Numbered from the stretch's first letter, positions 11,766 through 25,329 are shown. The stretch is 64,000 nucleotides of DNA from Ptychodera flava (GCF_041260155.1 NC_091928.1:32214888-32278887); one strand, 5' to 3'. A program made the numbers and translations. Notes: a model not told the origin generated them from the sequence alone.

Positions 11766-13421
11766 CAAGGCAAATATGTAAATTTACTGACTGGTTTACA
11801 CTAAGTCCTCCAATCGGATTATTCAAACTTCAAGTCATTTTCAGTCATTGGTTCACCATTTGTATTACAGTAATATTGCAGTTGTGGCAGTTATCTGACA
11901 GCATCTGGTAGGGCCATGATAACCCCTAGAAGATCCCATAAGTACATGAAGTACAGTTGTATGAAGGAGCCTAGTCAGTATGCCTCACATTCACAGCTTA
12001 CAAATATGTACCTGTACATATACGGTGTACATGTAAATGTGCATGCGCAGCAATGTGACAGGGTCAGTTCTGTACTCTGTAGCTGTATCTTTTGATATTT
12101 TATTTATTATTTTTGTATTTTATGTCAACTGCACATGCCTGCCTTTTCTTGTTTGAATTCCCTAATCATGTTGAGAAACGGGTACACAGTGCATTGAGCT
12201 TGGTCTGTACAGTGTAGGCATGTAAATTGCCCGATTGTTGTTGTTGACAAGTGAATTCTGGTCTACTGGTACTAGAATTCAATTCAATTGTAGATAAAAG
12301 CAGTGCATTTTAATCATATAGATGCTGTGTTGATAAGCTAAAGGCTTAGTGTTTCAAGGGTTCTGTGATTACAACAAGAAGTTGCAATGGACTACCAGCT
12401 AACATTATCACATTATTATTAAATATCATCTGATCTAAGTTTACAGTTAGATAGATATGATTTTTGATACTTTCACAAATTCATAATGTCGCATTAAAGT
12501 CTTTACTTCACCAACTTATGTTTTAGCTATTGACCAGAAATGGTGTCAATGACAGGTACTCCTGCTAAAAGTCAAATTTCAATGCTGTATGAATACTTCA
12601 CTATATGTTAGGTAAGAAAATAATTATTTCCGGTGACCCAACCTACATGTACATGTACTTTTACCCCAAGGTTTTTGAATTTTGAATTCTTTTTAATCAG
12701 TCACACACCCCATTAAATTGTTTTAAAAATCAAAAAGGTTCCTGATGTTACCTGCATGTACCCAATTTCCTAAAGGCATGTTGTTAATTGAAAGAAACAA
12801 TGTTTTTCACGCTTATCTATACCATGAAATGAGTTCCTTAAGCAGAGTCTACATGAAAAGTGTTATTGCAATTTTTTTTTTATGTTTTGCTGCATTATGC
12901 TCTGATTGACAAAACTACACGCTACATGTAGTACATGTGCATTTAGGAGTAGGTGGCATACATGTAGCTATATTTACTGTCAATTTTTATACACAAATTC
13001 ACATGTACATTGTGTACTGTATGCCTCTGCTGCACCTTTGAAAATGTGTATATTCACAGAACCTTTAATACATGGACCTACAACATGTTTTGTTAGTAAA
13101 ATGGTTGTAGTTAAAAAACTGGTCATAAATAGAGACTTCCAATAGCCTCTTTCAACACTTTGTTCTACCCAGAGAAATGCAAACCCATTGGTTGTCAGAT
13201 TTTCTCACTTCAAAACTTGTATTTAGGAGAAGATAAAGCAGCGTGAAGTCCATTTTAAGAACGTCCATTTGTACATGTATTCATTATCAATTGTCCCTCA
13301 ATACAAGTACATGTACATCACAGTCATACTGTAGTAATATAGAATCAGATATCCATGAAAAGAGTTGCAGATTCACAATAAAAAACATGGAGATATAAAT
13401 AAAGTGATTGCTTTGGTATTT

Positions 13422-13936
13422 TGTGTTGAATTGACCCTTCATGACCCTTTCTAGATTTTCAGAAGATCGCCCTCTATCTTTCTTAAGGCCTCTGACACAA
13501 AGGTCAAGAAACTTCTTGTAAAACAATTAAAAGGTTAAAGATTAAATTACACCACGCAGACACGTTTTTCTTCCACTGTCTTAAAGCAAGTAGACATGCC
13601 ACGTGGATATCACAACACTCCAGCCAAAGTAGGACTGTAGGCGCAACGATGTAAGTTGATTTCCTTTTATGACTTTCCAATTATTTAGAGGACCATTTTG
13701 AATGCAGTGCTTAGATATTTTAGTAGAATTTAGTTCTTTTATTCCGTTTACTTTGAACTTGATCTGCCTCGACTCTCCGATGTAGACAATGAATGACCTT
13801 GTATTTTTAATCTCTTTATTTACCCAGTTTTCACCGCTTCTTGAATAAACCTATCCTAAACTAAAGCAACTGAGGGTGGTTATTTCTTGGAGTGGTTGGC
13901 ACTTAGCGGATACAAAAGTAACTGGACTCCGCCACA
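13422..13936 (+). repeat. 5' LTR of the BEL/Pao element
   Basis: 515 bp, TG...CA bounded, about 98-99% identical to 20401-20918 apart from several single-base indels. The sequence just inside (GTGAAAAATCGTTGG) should hold the primer-binding site, but I cannot assign its tRNA. Confidence 0.93.
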
Positions 13937-14108
13937 GTGAAAAATCGTTGGAAGTGAAAAATCGACGCAAGTGAAAATTGCTGAAAACCAGTGAACCATT
14001 GGACAAGACACTGGCTCGAGTGCACAGCGGACACTGGCATATAGGCTACGAGGTAGGCCAACTGTATACACATATACAGCCAACTACAACTGACTCAAAG
14101 AAACTATA

Positions 14109-16087
14109 ATGGATGAAGATAAAGTCGAAGGAGCTGAACTACCAGCCCACACAGAATCTCAAAATGAAAATCAAGGAGATATTTCTAAGACAGAAAATAC
14201 CTCAGAACAAACAAACGAAGGGGCGGTGCCCAGTGGGACGGCCACCACTGTTGAAGGTGGATCTACTGCCCGTGCTGAAGGGCGCCCTCTACAGGACAGT
14301 AGAAAAAACGAAGGAGGACTGCTCTATGCTACCCTGAACACTGAAAAGGCCCTCTCAAGCATTTGGAACCAAACAAGGGGAGTTCTCATCGACCTCAGGG
14401 GGATGCAGGACCCAACAGAACGCAAAATTGATACAGCAGAGACACTTTCCAAGGAATACGAACAAACTTGGAACAAACTTCAGAGACTTTATCAACAAGA
14501 CAAGACTCCAGAAGGTAAGGAGCATGCAGAATTAACGGAAATAAGCTTCAATAGGAACATTGAACAAGCAAATGAATACATTAACGATGCAAAGACAAGG
14601 AGAGCTGAAAACAGCGTCCTCATCTTCAAATCACCATCCGAACGAGGATCTACACAAGGCAGCTTACGTAGTTCACACAGAACCAGATCATCAACATCAT
14701 CCAGAACAAACGCATTAAAGGCACAAGGCAAGGCACGCTCTGCAGCAAGAGAGGCAGCGTATATGAAGACAATTGCTCACCATCAAGCAAAAATCAAAGT
14801 TATCGAAGCTGAAATGAAAGCAGAAAAGGCAAGGATAGATGCAGAAACCCTCCAACAAGTAGCGGAAGAAAATTCCTTACCAGTACAGACACTTACTACA
14901 CCAGACCAGTCATCGAACGACCATGTATCACGATACATTGCAATGAAAAGAGAAATGAAGCATGATCCATTACCAACACTGAACTTACCGAGTTCGTACC
15001 CAAAGCACAAAATAAAGACTTAGAATCATCCCCTCTACTGATACAACCAGGACAGGGAACACCAACAGAATCAGGTGAGACAGTCACACCTACTTCAAAT
15101 CAACAGACACCTACAACAAGCCAGAACAACAACATGCAACCTCTGACGGAGATAGCCCAAATGATGGCCCGTCAACGTTTACCACTACAACAACCAATAA
15201 CATTTGGAGGCGACCCAACCATGTACATGTCATGGAAAAGATCATTCGAGGCCACTGTGACAACGGCCTGCATACAGACATCTGAGAAACTTGACTTCCT
15301 GCATAAATACACGCAGGGAGATCCGCAGAAAATCGTCGAAGACCATCTACAACGTTACGTAGACGACCCAGACGAGTCATACAGAGAGGCTTGGATAGAA
15401 CTAGAAGACAGATTCGGCAACCCTGCAGTCATCACCGCAGTAATCCTGGAAAGACTGAAGTCCTTCCCGAAAGTTAAACCAGACGAAAGCAAAAAGCTAC
15501 TCGAACTATCAGACTTGTGCTCTAACACAGAGGCACACATGAGAAAACTTCCTGACCTTTCGTCCCTCAATACACCACAGGGACTCAAGCCCGTCATGGA
15601 GAAGTTACCAAGATTCATCCTCACAAGTGGAGAGATAACGTGGCATATATACAAACGACGCCACAAAACATTTCCTGCATTCAAGTTCTTCAAAGACTTC
15701 CTGAAAGACACAGCGAAAGCAGCATGCGATCCTGATATTCCAAGACCAGACGACACACACCCTGGAACAAGTAAGTCAAAATCCAGTCAACAAACGAAGA
15801 CTAGAGCGCGTGTACACACAACGAAATCATCAAATGAAGAAAAACAATGTCTCTTTCACGAGGCTACAGGACATGACCTGAAAGATTGCAAAGCATTTGC
15901 AAAACAACCAGTTGCTGACAGAATTGAACTGTGTAAGAAGAAAGGCTTGTGCTTTAAATGCACTGAGAAACATCTCGCCAAAGACTGCACATCGACCATC
16001 GAGTGCGCCATATGCAAGAGCAAGAAACACATCACCTGTCTCCACGCTACACCGGTGACAGGTCTAAGCAGAAAACAACAAAGCTAA
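14109..16087 (+). mobile_element. BEL/Pao element: gag region (fossil)
   Basis: The region encodes an acidic, coiled-coil-rich N-terminal part, then a capsid-type domain of the kind found in BEL gag proteins. Near 15945-16040 a zinc knuckle with CFKC...H...C spacing is followed by a second Cys/His cluster. The reading frame is not continuous, so this copy is not expected to make a normal gag protein. Confidence 0.85.
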
Positions 16088-16189
16088 ACCAGAAGATAAA
16101 GAAAAGGAAACCCAAGAACTACAACAAAATGTACCAGACTCACGAAATGCCCAGCTGGACGTTCGTGTGGGAAGATAGTCCTCGCAAAG

Positions 16190-19100
16190 GTGTATACACA
16201 AGACCGACCAGCAGACTACATAGAAACTTACGTAGTCCTAGACGACCAGTCCAACGCCTGTATGGTTGACAGCCACCTCTTCGACGCACTGAAGATACAT
16301 GGCCCAGACCTTGAATACGAACTGTCAACATGCAGCGATAAGGGAGAACTCAGAAAGGGACGACGTAGCAACCGCGTCATCATAGAATCACATGACGGAA
16401 AGAAAAAATTCTCTCTTCCCGTCCTGCTAGAAAACGACAACATACCGAGCGACAAGAACGAAATACCCACACCAGACATTTGCAAGGCCTTCAAACATCT
16501 GAAGCCCATCATCGATTACATTCCAGAACCAAAAAAGAACGTTGGAATTCATCTCCTCATCGGCAGAAACTGCCCAGAACCACTGAAAGTCAGAGAAACA
16601 AGGAACGGACCTGTTAACTCGCCTTGGGCTCAACGCACCGACCTAGGGTGGACAATTTCAGGTGAACTGTGCCTAGAGACAGCAAGAGGTGTAATCCGCA
16701 CTTCAGTACACCGTACTACTGCAACCCTCAACAGCTACGATGAATCGGCGCTCGAATGTAATCATCACATCCACATCAAAGACATAATAAGCCCGAAACC
16801 CGTCAACTTCGGCACCACAGTCTTCAAGCGGACACCTTACGACGAACAAAAGGCACCCTCCATTGAAGACAAGCAATTCCTGGACATCATGCAACGAGAA
16901 GTCCATGTAAATGAGGAAGGAAATCTAGAACTTCCTCTCCCCTTCAGGCAAGACCCGAAGAAATTACCGAACAACCGACAGTCAGCTCTGAACCGATTCT
17001 ACAATCTACAGAATCAGTTTCAGCGTAAACCACAAATGATGGAAGAATACTTTCAGTTTATGAAGAAAATAACGGAACGTGACCACGCAAGTCCTGTTCC
17101 AGAAGATGAAATAGATGCCGACAACGCATGGTACCTACCACACTTCGGTGTCTACCATCCCAAGAAACAGCAGATCAGAGTAGTATTCGACTCCAGTGCA
17201 AAGTACAATGGAGTCTCCTTGAACGACGCATTGCTTCAGGGACCTGACCAAATGAACAGCCTCCTCGGTATCCTGCTACGATTCCGACGCGAGCAGACAG
17301 CAGTAATGGGCGACGTAGAACAAATGTTTCATAGCTTCCACGTCAACAAAGAACACAGAGACTATCTGCGCTTCTTTTGGTTCAAAAACAACGACCCCAC
17401 GAAACCAGTAATTCAGTACAGAATGAACGTACACCTGTTCGGCAATGTCTCCTCACCAGCCATTGCTACCTTCGGACTGAGAAAGATTGCTGAAGACGGC
17501 GTATCTACATACGGAGAAGACGTGAAAGAGTTCATCGACAAGAACTTTTACGTCGACGACGGACTAACCTCAGCACCAGATGCACAGAAAGCTATTAGTC
17601 TCATCAATAGAACAAGAGACTTACTAGCGACCAGAAACATTAACTTCCACAAGATCGTTTCAAATGATGAAGAAGTCATGACAGCACTTCCAAACGAAGT
17701 ACGAGCCAAAGATCTACAGAGTTTGGATTTCAACCAAAACACCTTACCGACACAGAGATCATTAGGGGTCAAGTGGTCTCTAGAGACGGACGCATTCACA
17801 TTCGAAGTAGACTTGAAGGAGAAGCCATTCTCACGGCGGGGAGTACTGGCGATCGTCAACTCAATATACGATCCACTCGGTATACTCGCACCAGTTTCCA
17901 TAGAAGGAAAACTAATACTACAAGGCCTCATGACAGAAACTAAAGGACGCAACTCATCAAACCTTGGATGGGATGAAACGCTACCAGAGAAATACTTGCC
18001 CAGATGGACACGCTGGTGCAACAACCTCAACTACATCACAAAGATACAGCTACAGCGATGCTACACTCCACCCACCTTCGGACCCATAAAGAAAACTGAG
18101 TGTCACATTTTCTCTGACACCAGCAATGAAGCCATAGGTGCCGTAGCGTACTTGCGGTTGACTAACCATGAAGACAACGTCAACGTATCATTCATACTTG
18201 GCAAGGCAAAGGTAAACCCGACTCATGCAGTCTCCATACCTCGCCTAGAACTGTGTGCAGCCGTCCTAGCGACAGAACTCGCACAGAAGATCACATCAGA
18301 AATCGGCCTGAACATCGACAACGTCATATATCACACGGACAGCGAAATCGTCCTTGGATATATAAACAACACCTCGAAACGTTTCCACGTATACGTAGCG
18401 AACAGAGTGGAAAAGATCCACAACATCTCATCACCACACCAGTGGCGACATGTGTCTACACACGAAAATCCAGCTGACATCGCATCACGCAGCGTACCAG
18501 CCCAAAAACTCAACTCAACTATCTGGCTATCAGGACCAGCATTCCTGTGGCAGCGAGACGAGCAAGACAACCATGAAGAAACAGAACACAAATACACAGT
18601 AAGTGACGAAGACCCTGAGGTCCGCAAACAACTTGCTGTCCTCAACACATCAACGAAGGAAGTAGAACAAGACGACTTAGGTGCTCACCGATTTCAACGA
18701 TTCTCATCATGGAGATCCTTGAAGAGAAGTATTGCCAACTTAATAGGCAAAATCAGACAAAGAAAATTACCAGAAAAGACAGACAAAAAAGAAGAAGAGA
18801 AGTCTCCAGAAGAACTGAAAATTGAGATGATGGCACAAGCAGAAACCATCATCCTACGCTCAGTACAAAAAAGTGTGTTTCATAAAGAATATGAGATACT
18901 ATCTGCAACAAAGTCAGCAGGCACGGACAACAACAGACTACAGAAACGGAACCCCATCAGCCGGATGAACCCATTCATCGATGAAAAAGGACTCATCCGC
19001 GTTGGAGGAAGACTTCGTCAATCTGACATCGACCTCTGCGGCCGACACCCCATCATCCTCCCACAGGACAACCACATTTCACGACTTATCATCGATCATG

Positions 19101-20228
19101 TACATCGACAAGTACAACATCAAGGCAGACAACTCACCCTGTCAAACGTCAGAGCTAATGGCTATTGGATCATGGGCGTACATGACATGGTAAGAAGTAT
19201 ACTACACAAATGTGCGATATGTAGAAGACTGAGAGCAAAACCACTCACTCAACTCATGGCCGACCTACCGTCGGACAGAACAGAGAAAAACCCCACCATT
19301 CACCAACGTCGGAATGGATGTATTCGGCCCCTGGGCTATAGCTTCCCGCAAAACCAGAGCCAGTAAGTCTGAAGCAAAGAGATGGGCAGTTATCTTTGTC
19401 TGTCTCTACACTACAGCAGTACACATAGAAGTAATAGACTCCATGGACACTTCATCCTTCATCAACGCCTACGTCGCTTCATAGCCATACGCGGCAACAT
19501 CAAGAAACTCAGATGTGACCAGGGCACAAACTTCATTGGCGCAAAGAACGAACTTCAGGCAGCAGCCAAAGAGCTGGATCAAGACCGCATCAAGAAATTC
19601 CTTACAACGAGAGACTGCGAGTGGATTTCAACCCACCTCACGCATCACACTTCGGCGGTATATGTGAACGACAAATTGGTACCATCAGATGCGTTCTGAC
19701 TCTATGCACTATCAACTAGGCAAGCAACAATACACACATGACTTGCTGACAACTCTCATGGCAGAAGCCAGCGCCATCGTCAACTCCAGACCTATAACAA
19801 CTGTATCATCAGATGCAAACGATCCTCAAGCTCTCACCCCAAACATGCTACTCACAATGAAGACTCAATCACCGACCCCACCACCAGGCTCATTTGTCCA
19901 ACAAGACATCTACAGTAGAAAACGTTGGCGACGCGTACAGTATCTAGCTGATCAATTCTGGATACGATGGAGAAAAGAATATCTACAAAGCCGTCAGCCA
20001 CGACCAAAATGGATCAAATCTACAATCAACATCAAAGAAAGAGACGTGGTTCTTTTTAGAGAGAAAGAATACGCAAGAAACAGCTGGCCCCTCGCTCGCA
20101 TAGTGAAGGTCTACCCCAGCGATGACAACAAAGTACGAAAAGTAGATGTCATGATCTACAAAGATGGCGAACATCGAACCTATCTCAGACCAATTAGTGA
20201 ATTAATTTTGATTGAAAGTACAAATTGA
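16190..20228 (+). mobile_element. BEL/Pao element: pol region (fossil)
   Basis: Domains in order: retropepsin-like protease (VLDDQSNA near 16235), reverse transcriptase with YVDD at 17549-17560, RNase H (near 18100-18500), integrase zinc finger (His/His/Cys/Cys near 19090-19225), integrase core, and the DUF5641-type C-terminal domain that marks BEL/Pao elements (to 20228). The order protease-RT-RNaseH-integrase and the absence of an envelope gene fit BEL/Pao. The region is broken, mainly in its 3' third. Confidence 0.9.
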
Positions 20229-20400
20229 ATTCTGTGATTGAGTTCAATGAACAGTATATACGGACTCTTAGTATGAACCTTTACGTATGAACATTTAGCC
20301 TTTTAGAATTTATTTAGACCTAAAATATTACTAGGCATTTATTTATTTGAAATTTATGATTAGTAAAAAGTCAGCTTACCGCGCATTTTTAGACGGGGAG

Positions 20401-20918
20401 TGTGTTGGATTGACCCTTCATGACCCTAACTAGATATTCAGAAGATCGCCCTCTATCTTTCTTAAGGCCCTCTGACACAAAGGTCAAGAAACTTCTTGGT
20501 AAAACAATTAAAAGGTTAAAGATTAAATTACACCACGCAGACACGTTTTTCTTCCACTGTCTTAAAGCAAGTAGACATGCCACGTGGATCTCACAAACAC
20601 TCCAGCCAAAAGTAGGACTGTAGGCGCAACGATGTAAGTTGATTTCCTTTTATGACTTTCCAATTATTTAGAGGACCATTTTGAATGCAGTGCTTAGATA
20701 TTTTAGTAGAATTTAGTTCTTTTATTCCGTTTACTTTGAACTTGATCTGCCTCGACTCTCCGATGTAGACAATGAATGACCTTGTATTTTTAATCTCTTT
20801 ATTTACCCAGTTTCACCGCTTCTTGAATAAACCTATCCTAACCTAAAGCAACTGAGGGTGGTTATTTCTTGGAGTGGTTGGCACTTAGCGGATACAAAAG
20901 TAACTGGACTCCGCCACA
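20401..20918 (+). repeat. 3' LTR of the BEL/Pao element
   Basis: 518 bp, partner of 13422-13936, directly preceded by the polypurine tract. It is followed by ATTT and then the interrupted copy-B sequence that continues the copy-A order. Confidence 0.93.
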
Positions 20919-21883
20919 ATTTTCATGACTTTACTACTCCCCACCCGAAACTAATTACCCAAAATGCCTTTCTCTACTTCGTTTTGCATCCTTCGAGATG
21001 ATCTCATTCTCAATCAGTATTAGTTTTGACATGATTGTTACAGTATCATCATTTCCTCTTCTGCAGATATTTTAATCAAAATTCATAGAGACTTCCTGTC
21101 AAAGAAGAAAAACACTTCCTGACAACAGGAAAAAAAACTATAACAGCTGCAACGTACAATAGAGTACATGCATATAAAATTTCTGTACAAAATCATTCAG
21201 AGACAACATATGAAAACAAACAAGAATATCTCGGATAACAAAAATTAATTATTGTTGTAAAATACAACTGTCGACACCTTAGATCTTCCCTTGAGACTAC
21301 CGTACATGTACTTGTGGTTTCTCTACATGTACATGTACATGTGTGAGTAATATAATGTTTACATTTGTATCTTAACATACCTTGCGCTTCTTTATCAACT
21401 CACAATAATGTCATTATGTTGTTGTGGGGAATACTCTTTCTATTTGTCCCTCTCATGCAACCAAGACCCATTTCATTCAGATTAGGGCTTCAGGTGAAGG
21501 TGACTCAGTGGTACATGTAAAGCTTTAACATCTGACACATTGAAAGACTCCTTCACTACAGACAAAGGTTTGTCTGTTGACGTTGGCAGCTGAACACTGC
21601 ATAGGTTGCAAAGGTATATCACAGTCCTGGTGGAGGGTCTGTGGTAACATCTAAATAGGTTGAAGTGTTGAGAAATAATTGAACTCATAATTGTTCATTG
21701 CAAAATTGGAACATGAAACACAGAACTCATCACAGTTTGATCAAGTTGATCATATTTGGCGATTTTTGTAAGATACTGTTTCATATGGCATATGGCACCA
21801 TTGACTGAAAGCGGTTCTATTGGGCTTTGATATTGTGTGAATATTTTATTAATATCATGTATTTATATATATATATATTCAGG

Positions 21884-22745
21884 ACAGTTTGCAGGTGAGT
21901 CATTTATCGTGTGCAGAGATGACAACCAGAAACTCTGAGCATTTTTCAACATTGTTGTCATCATGCCATGACAGTGGCAAAGCGTGAAGACAAACTGACG
22001 CACTTTGAAAGTCCGTACCACGGTTGGACCTACGCTTTGGATGAAAGGCTGACCAAGGCGAGGAAACTCAGGGGAATCCAGGACTTCGAGGCTAAAGACT
22101 TTGGACTTATTCCAATGCCAGTGACATCTCTGGGTCCTCTGGTGTCGGTTTGTTTGGTACTTGGCCAAGAGGATGCAAACACGGAAATTGAACATCTGAA
22201 ACCTATCACTGATATGTTGACCGAATCTGGATACGTTCCAGAGAAGTATGGATTTCTCCGAAGAAAGACGTCCCCAATTAAAAGTAACTCGAGTATCTAT
22301 GATTTTTTAGTACCGTAAAGATGATCCTCGGCAATGAGGATTTTTCCACGCAGACTGTGGATGTCAACGCTGACAACGCATATATATTATGCTGTTGAGA
22401 GAGTTGGAAGATGGCCAACGTACACACACATCTACCAAAACTTCATGGTCAGTCAATATGGTTCCTGGTTTGAAACCAATATCGTTGTACCGAAGGGGCA
22501 CGACACCGTAGTTCGTCTACGATTTCTTCCTTGAAAACTCCTGATTGATAAATTCTCCGACAAGGAACTAAAAGATTACGTCAATGACAGCATCGTACCA
22601 GCAAGTCAAGTCCATTCGGAGGACACAGACTTGTGTGAAGGCGTGCAAGCCGGGATGAATTCTATTGTCTACGATGTCGGAAGATATGCACCGAGAATAG
22701 AATTTCCCCAGCATCTATTCGCTTCAAACTTGCGAACGATCTGAG
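21884..22745 (+). pseudogene. Rieske oxygenase (choline-monooxygenase-like) remnant, copy B
   Basis: This is a paralogue of 7157-8037. The first Cys/His motif is lost to a stop (the AAACTCTGA context near 21937) and a frame change. In the second motif the first Cys has become Ser (HFESPYHGW). On the other hand, the linker DFGLIPMPVTSLGPLV is open here where copy A has a stop. The C-terminal part keeps YQNFMVSQYGSWFETN, a good match to the YPNFMxxxYGxWxxTN core of choline-monooxygenase-like enzymes, and EDTDLCEGVQ. The catalytic iron-ligand segment is absent, as in copy A, so that loss probably predates the duplication. It cannot bind a normal Rieske cluster. Confidence 0.82.
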
Positions 22746-23011
22746 AACTTATTTTGAAAAAAAAGCTCAGAGACTTGAAACATTTCTTCCATGTTTTTCT
22801 TGTGGTAGTGAACTGAAGCTGCTCTCCCCAAGGAATTATGGTTCACAATGGACTGATTGAATATTTTCAAATTTGATGAACTTTGGCTTCAAACGGTGTA
22901 GCTTTACTGCAATATTTTTGATAGGTCTACTCCTAGGCAAACTTTCCACTTACATATACAGTCAAGTGATTTCAAAGATATTCTTGAGACAACACGGTGT
23001 TTCAAACTACA

Positions 23012-23300
23012 TGTATAATTACAGTGAAATATTGGCCAACCAACAGGAGATACAATACTTGTTATAAGGCAGAGGATAAAAACTGCAACAAGTTAAAACA
23101 AATTAAAATACTGACTGACCAGCTGGAAATAAAACACTTGCAAATCGCAGAGACTATTTGCAAGTGTTTTATTTCCCGCTAGTCAGTCAGTATTTTACTA
23201 AATTTGCTTTAACTTGTTGCAGTTTTTATCCTCTTCCTTCTAACAAGTAGTGTATCTCTCGCTGGTCAGCCAATATTTTACTGTATTCATTATTACTTGC
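23012..23300. repeat. Long foldback with ~120-bp arms made of tandem sub-repeats
   Basis: The left arm (about 23012-23140) and right arm (about 23158-23300) are inverted copies sharing AGAGGATAAAAACTGCAACA, AATACTGACTGAC and AATAAAACACTTGCAAAT. Each arm also contains two diverged versions of one unit of about 65-75 bp, so the structure is both tandem and inverted. The loop is only about 15 nt. Confidence 0.8.
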
Positions 23301-23549
23301 TGCAGTTTTATTCCTCTTTTGAGGTCGTTTGCCCTTTTTATATGCATGTATGATTGCCCAAATCGTTCTCATTGTTCATTCCAACAAACGTTTAATAGAT
23401 AGAATTGTAAGCCACATATATGTATAATCATTGCCATGGTTACAGTGTAGTTGTCGACCCCTTTTTTACCATTTGTCAGCATGGCAGGTATATTTTTGTG
23501 TGATTTCTGTGTTTTGGGCTATGGATTTAACTGAAACATATAATCACAC

Positions 23550-23707
23550 AATCTGATTAAAATCAGATGTAGAGTACGGGTACGGCGATGTCTACTTAGC
23601 GTACGCGGTATTCTCTAGCTGTCGCCTCACACTACAGGCAACCGCAAGAGAATACCGCATACGCTAAGTAGACGTCACCGTACTCTACATTTGATTTTAA
23701 TCAGATT
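23550..23707. mobile_element. Foldback MITE with ~11-bp target duplication
   Basis: A 158-bp element starting AATCTGATTAAAATC and ending with its complement. The arms are about 65 bp with few mismatches (shared core CTACTTAGCGTA). Flanks are TATAATCACAC (23539-23549) and TATAATTACAC (23708-23718), one mismatch in 11. A related copy lies at 58817-58932, sharing the GCTGTCGCCTC loop. Confidence 0.8.
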
Positions 23708-25329
23708 TATAATTACACAGCAGTGTCTTATAATGCTCCCTGGTAATCGATGTAAAAACAACAAATTTGACTGAAAATACCCATCAACATAAAATATACT
23801 CTAGCTATTGAGGTATCTTGTATCAGATTTCAAGGCCTTAGGATTGCTAATATCATAAATAGATGCAATATTTTAATTTAAGTATTATTTAGATATTTTG
23901 TTGGATGTCGTTGAATAGAAAGAAATTGCGTATACTTTAGATTGTGAAAAACAATCATAGCTTGATGCTGGTGTATGTCCAGATGGTAGAGGTAAACAGC
24001 ATTTTTATCCCATAGTACCGTGCAAAGGTGTCAGCATATTTCATTTGGAGCTAAATATCCACCGAAACTTGGTCCGACTCTGTTAACTACATGCGTTACT
24101 TGAGACCATGAGTGATATGGTATTCATAATTTTCATAAGTTTCATGTTGATTCATTTTTTTACAGCACAGGCAACAAAAATGTTGCGGGTGATTCGTATC
24201 AAAACTGTTTCAATGCTTTGAAATTGTTCATCATATTCTATGGCAAGATGTAAAAATCCTCTGAGCTATAACAACTCGACCAATAAAAAGATATAACCCT
24301 TCAACTGTGAGATTTACATATCAACCTCACAAACACAGTGTACATAAGCATGTATAAACAAATACTAAAGTTACTATTGTAAATAGGGCCAGTCATTGTA
24401 ATTTTGACATGTGTTAGCGGGGACAGAGATGGCCTGACTTAAGTTTTTGCCTTGATCAAAACTCACCACAAAAATCACTTCTTTAATTCTAATAATCATT
24501 ACTCATTTGCAAACAAATAGTCTATGCAAATGATTTTCAGAGTACCAAGTCATATTTTTATATGTTTACATTCTTAATTCTTGACCCAGCGAATCAATAA
24601 ATATGTGGCAATAAAATTCACAAACCGACTACTCTGACCTTATCTAGCAATGTACGGTATGGTCATAAAGACCCAGGCACGACTGTTTGTAGTCAAGTAT
24701 TTTCAAGTTTGGTGAGTGGATTCATGTAGCGTCGCTGACGATGTGAGTTAACCCTGTTAGAAGAGTGTACACACAACCTTGATACCATGCCAGCTAAAGA
24801 TGATTTCAGGGACTCTTACTAGCACGCTGTCCTTTATTGTATGGAATCCATAGGTTATTGACAATTGTATAAATTGCACTGTCTTCTTCTCTTCACTTGA
24901 GCCACCATTTACCATAAATGTAAGAAGTAAAAAAGTCTGAAACTCTTCAATACCCATTATAAATGCTGTTACTGTTCACATTTTCCCTTTGTCTATTTTT
25001 TCATCCTTCGCAAAAAGATGCCTTGGAAATAATTGTTTTGAAATGTAAATCTAGAATTATGAATTACAATTCTTTGTACAATTCTACAATTTGTTAGGCA
25101 CATCTTAATACCCTTGGAGTAAAAAATATATTCAGCGCCTTTGGTAAGAAAATATTTCACAGTCTCAATACGAAAATTTCATGTTTTCCATTGGATTAAC
25201 GCTGGTATGGTGGCCATCTTAAATTTGAAGTGTCAGTAAATATTTGTTAATTTGTTTCTCTAGTACTCAATTTTACATAGTGTCCCAAATTTTATTCTTG
25301 ATTTGGTATGGGAGCCTTCAGGAAATACA

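Larger units (their letters stand above)
13422..20918 (+). mobile_element. BEL/Pao LTR retrotransposon, 7.5 kb, fossil copy
   Basis: The two LTRs (about 515 and 518 bp) begin TGTGTTG and end CCGCCACA. The flanks are ATTT on both sides (13418-13421 and 20919-20922), and copy A at about 6218-6228 keeps the empty site with one ATTT. A purine tract (AGACGGGGAG) precedes the 3' LTR. Parts in order: gag with a CCHC knuckle, aspartic protease, reverse transcriptase (YVDD), RNase H, integrase with HHCC zinc finger and core, and the C-terminal domain typical of BEL elements. The element is structurally whole, but its coding region is broken in about three or four places. LTR divergence of roughly 1.3% makes it younger than the duplication (about 3-4%). 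Confidence 0.95.
11766..22905 (+). repeat. Segmental duplication, copy B
   Basis: It matches copy A from its first base (11766 equals position 1) to about 22905, where similarity ends in the sequence after the Rieske remnant. It lacks the transposon of copy A (empty site near 12640) and carries the BEL/Pao element at 13422-20918. About 60 bp present in copy A near 5660-5730 are missing near 12940. The true left boundary may lie left of 11766, since copy A is cut by the window edge. Confidence 0.92.

Noticed and set aside
21482-21688. 68-codon minus-strand open frame also present in copy A at 6756-6962
   Set aside because: Presence in both duplicates is explained by recent duplication; the changes do not avoid altering amino acids and no domain is visible.
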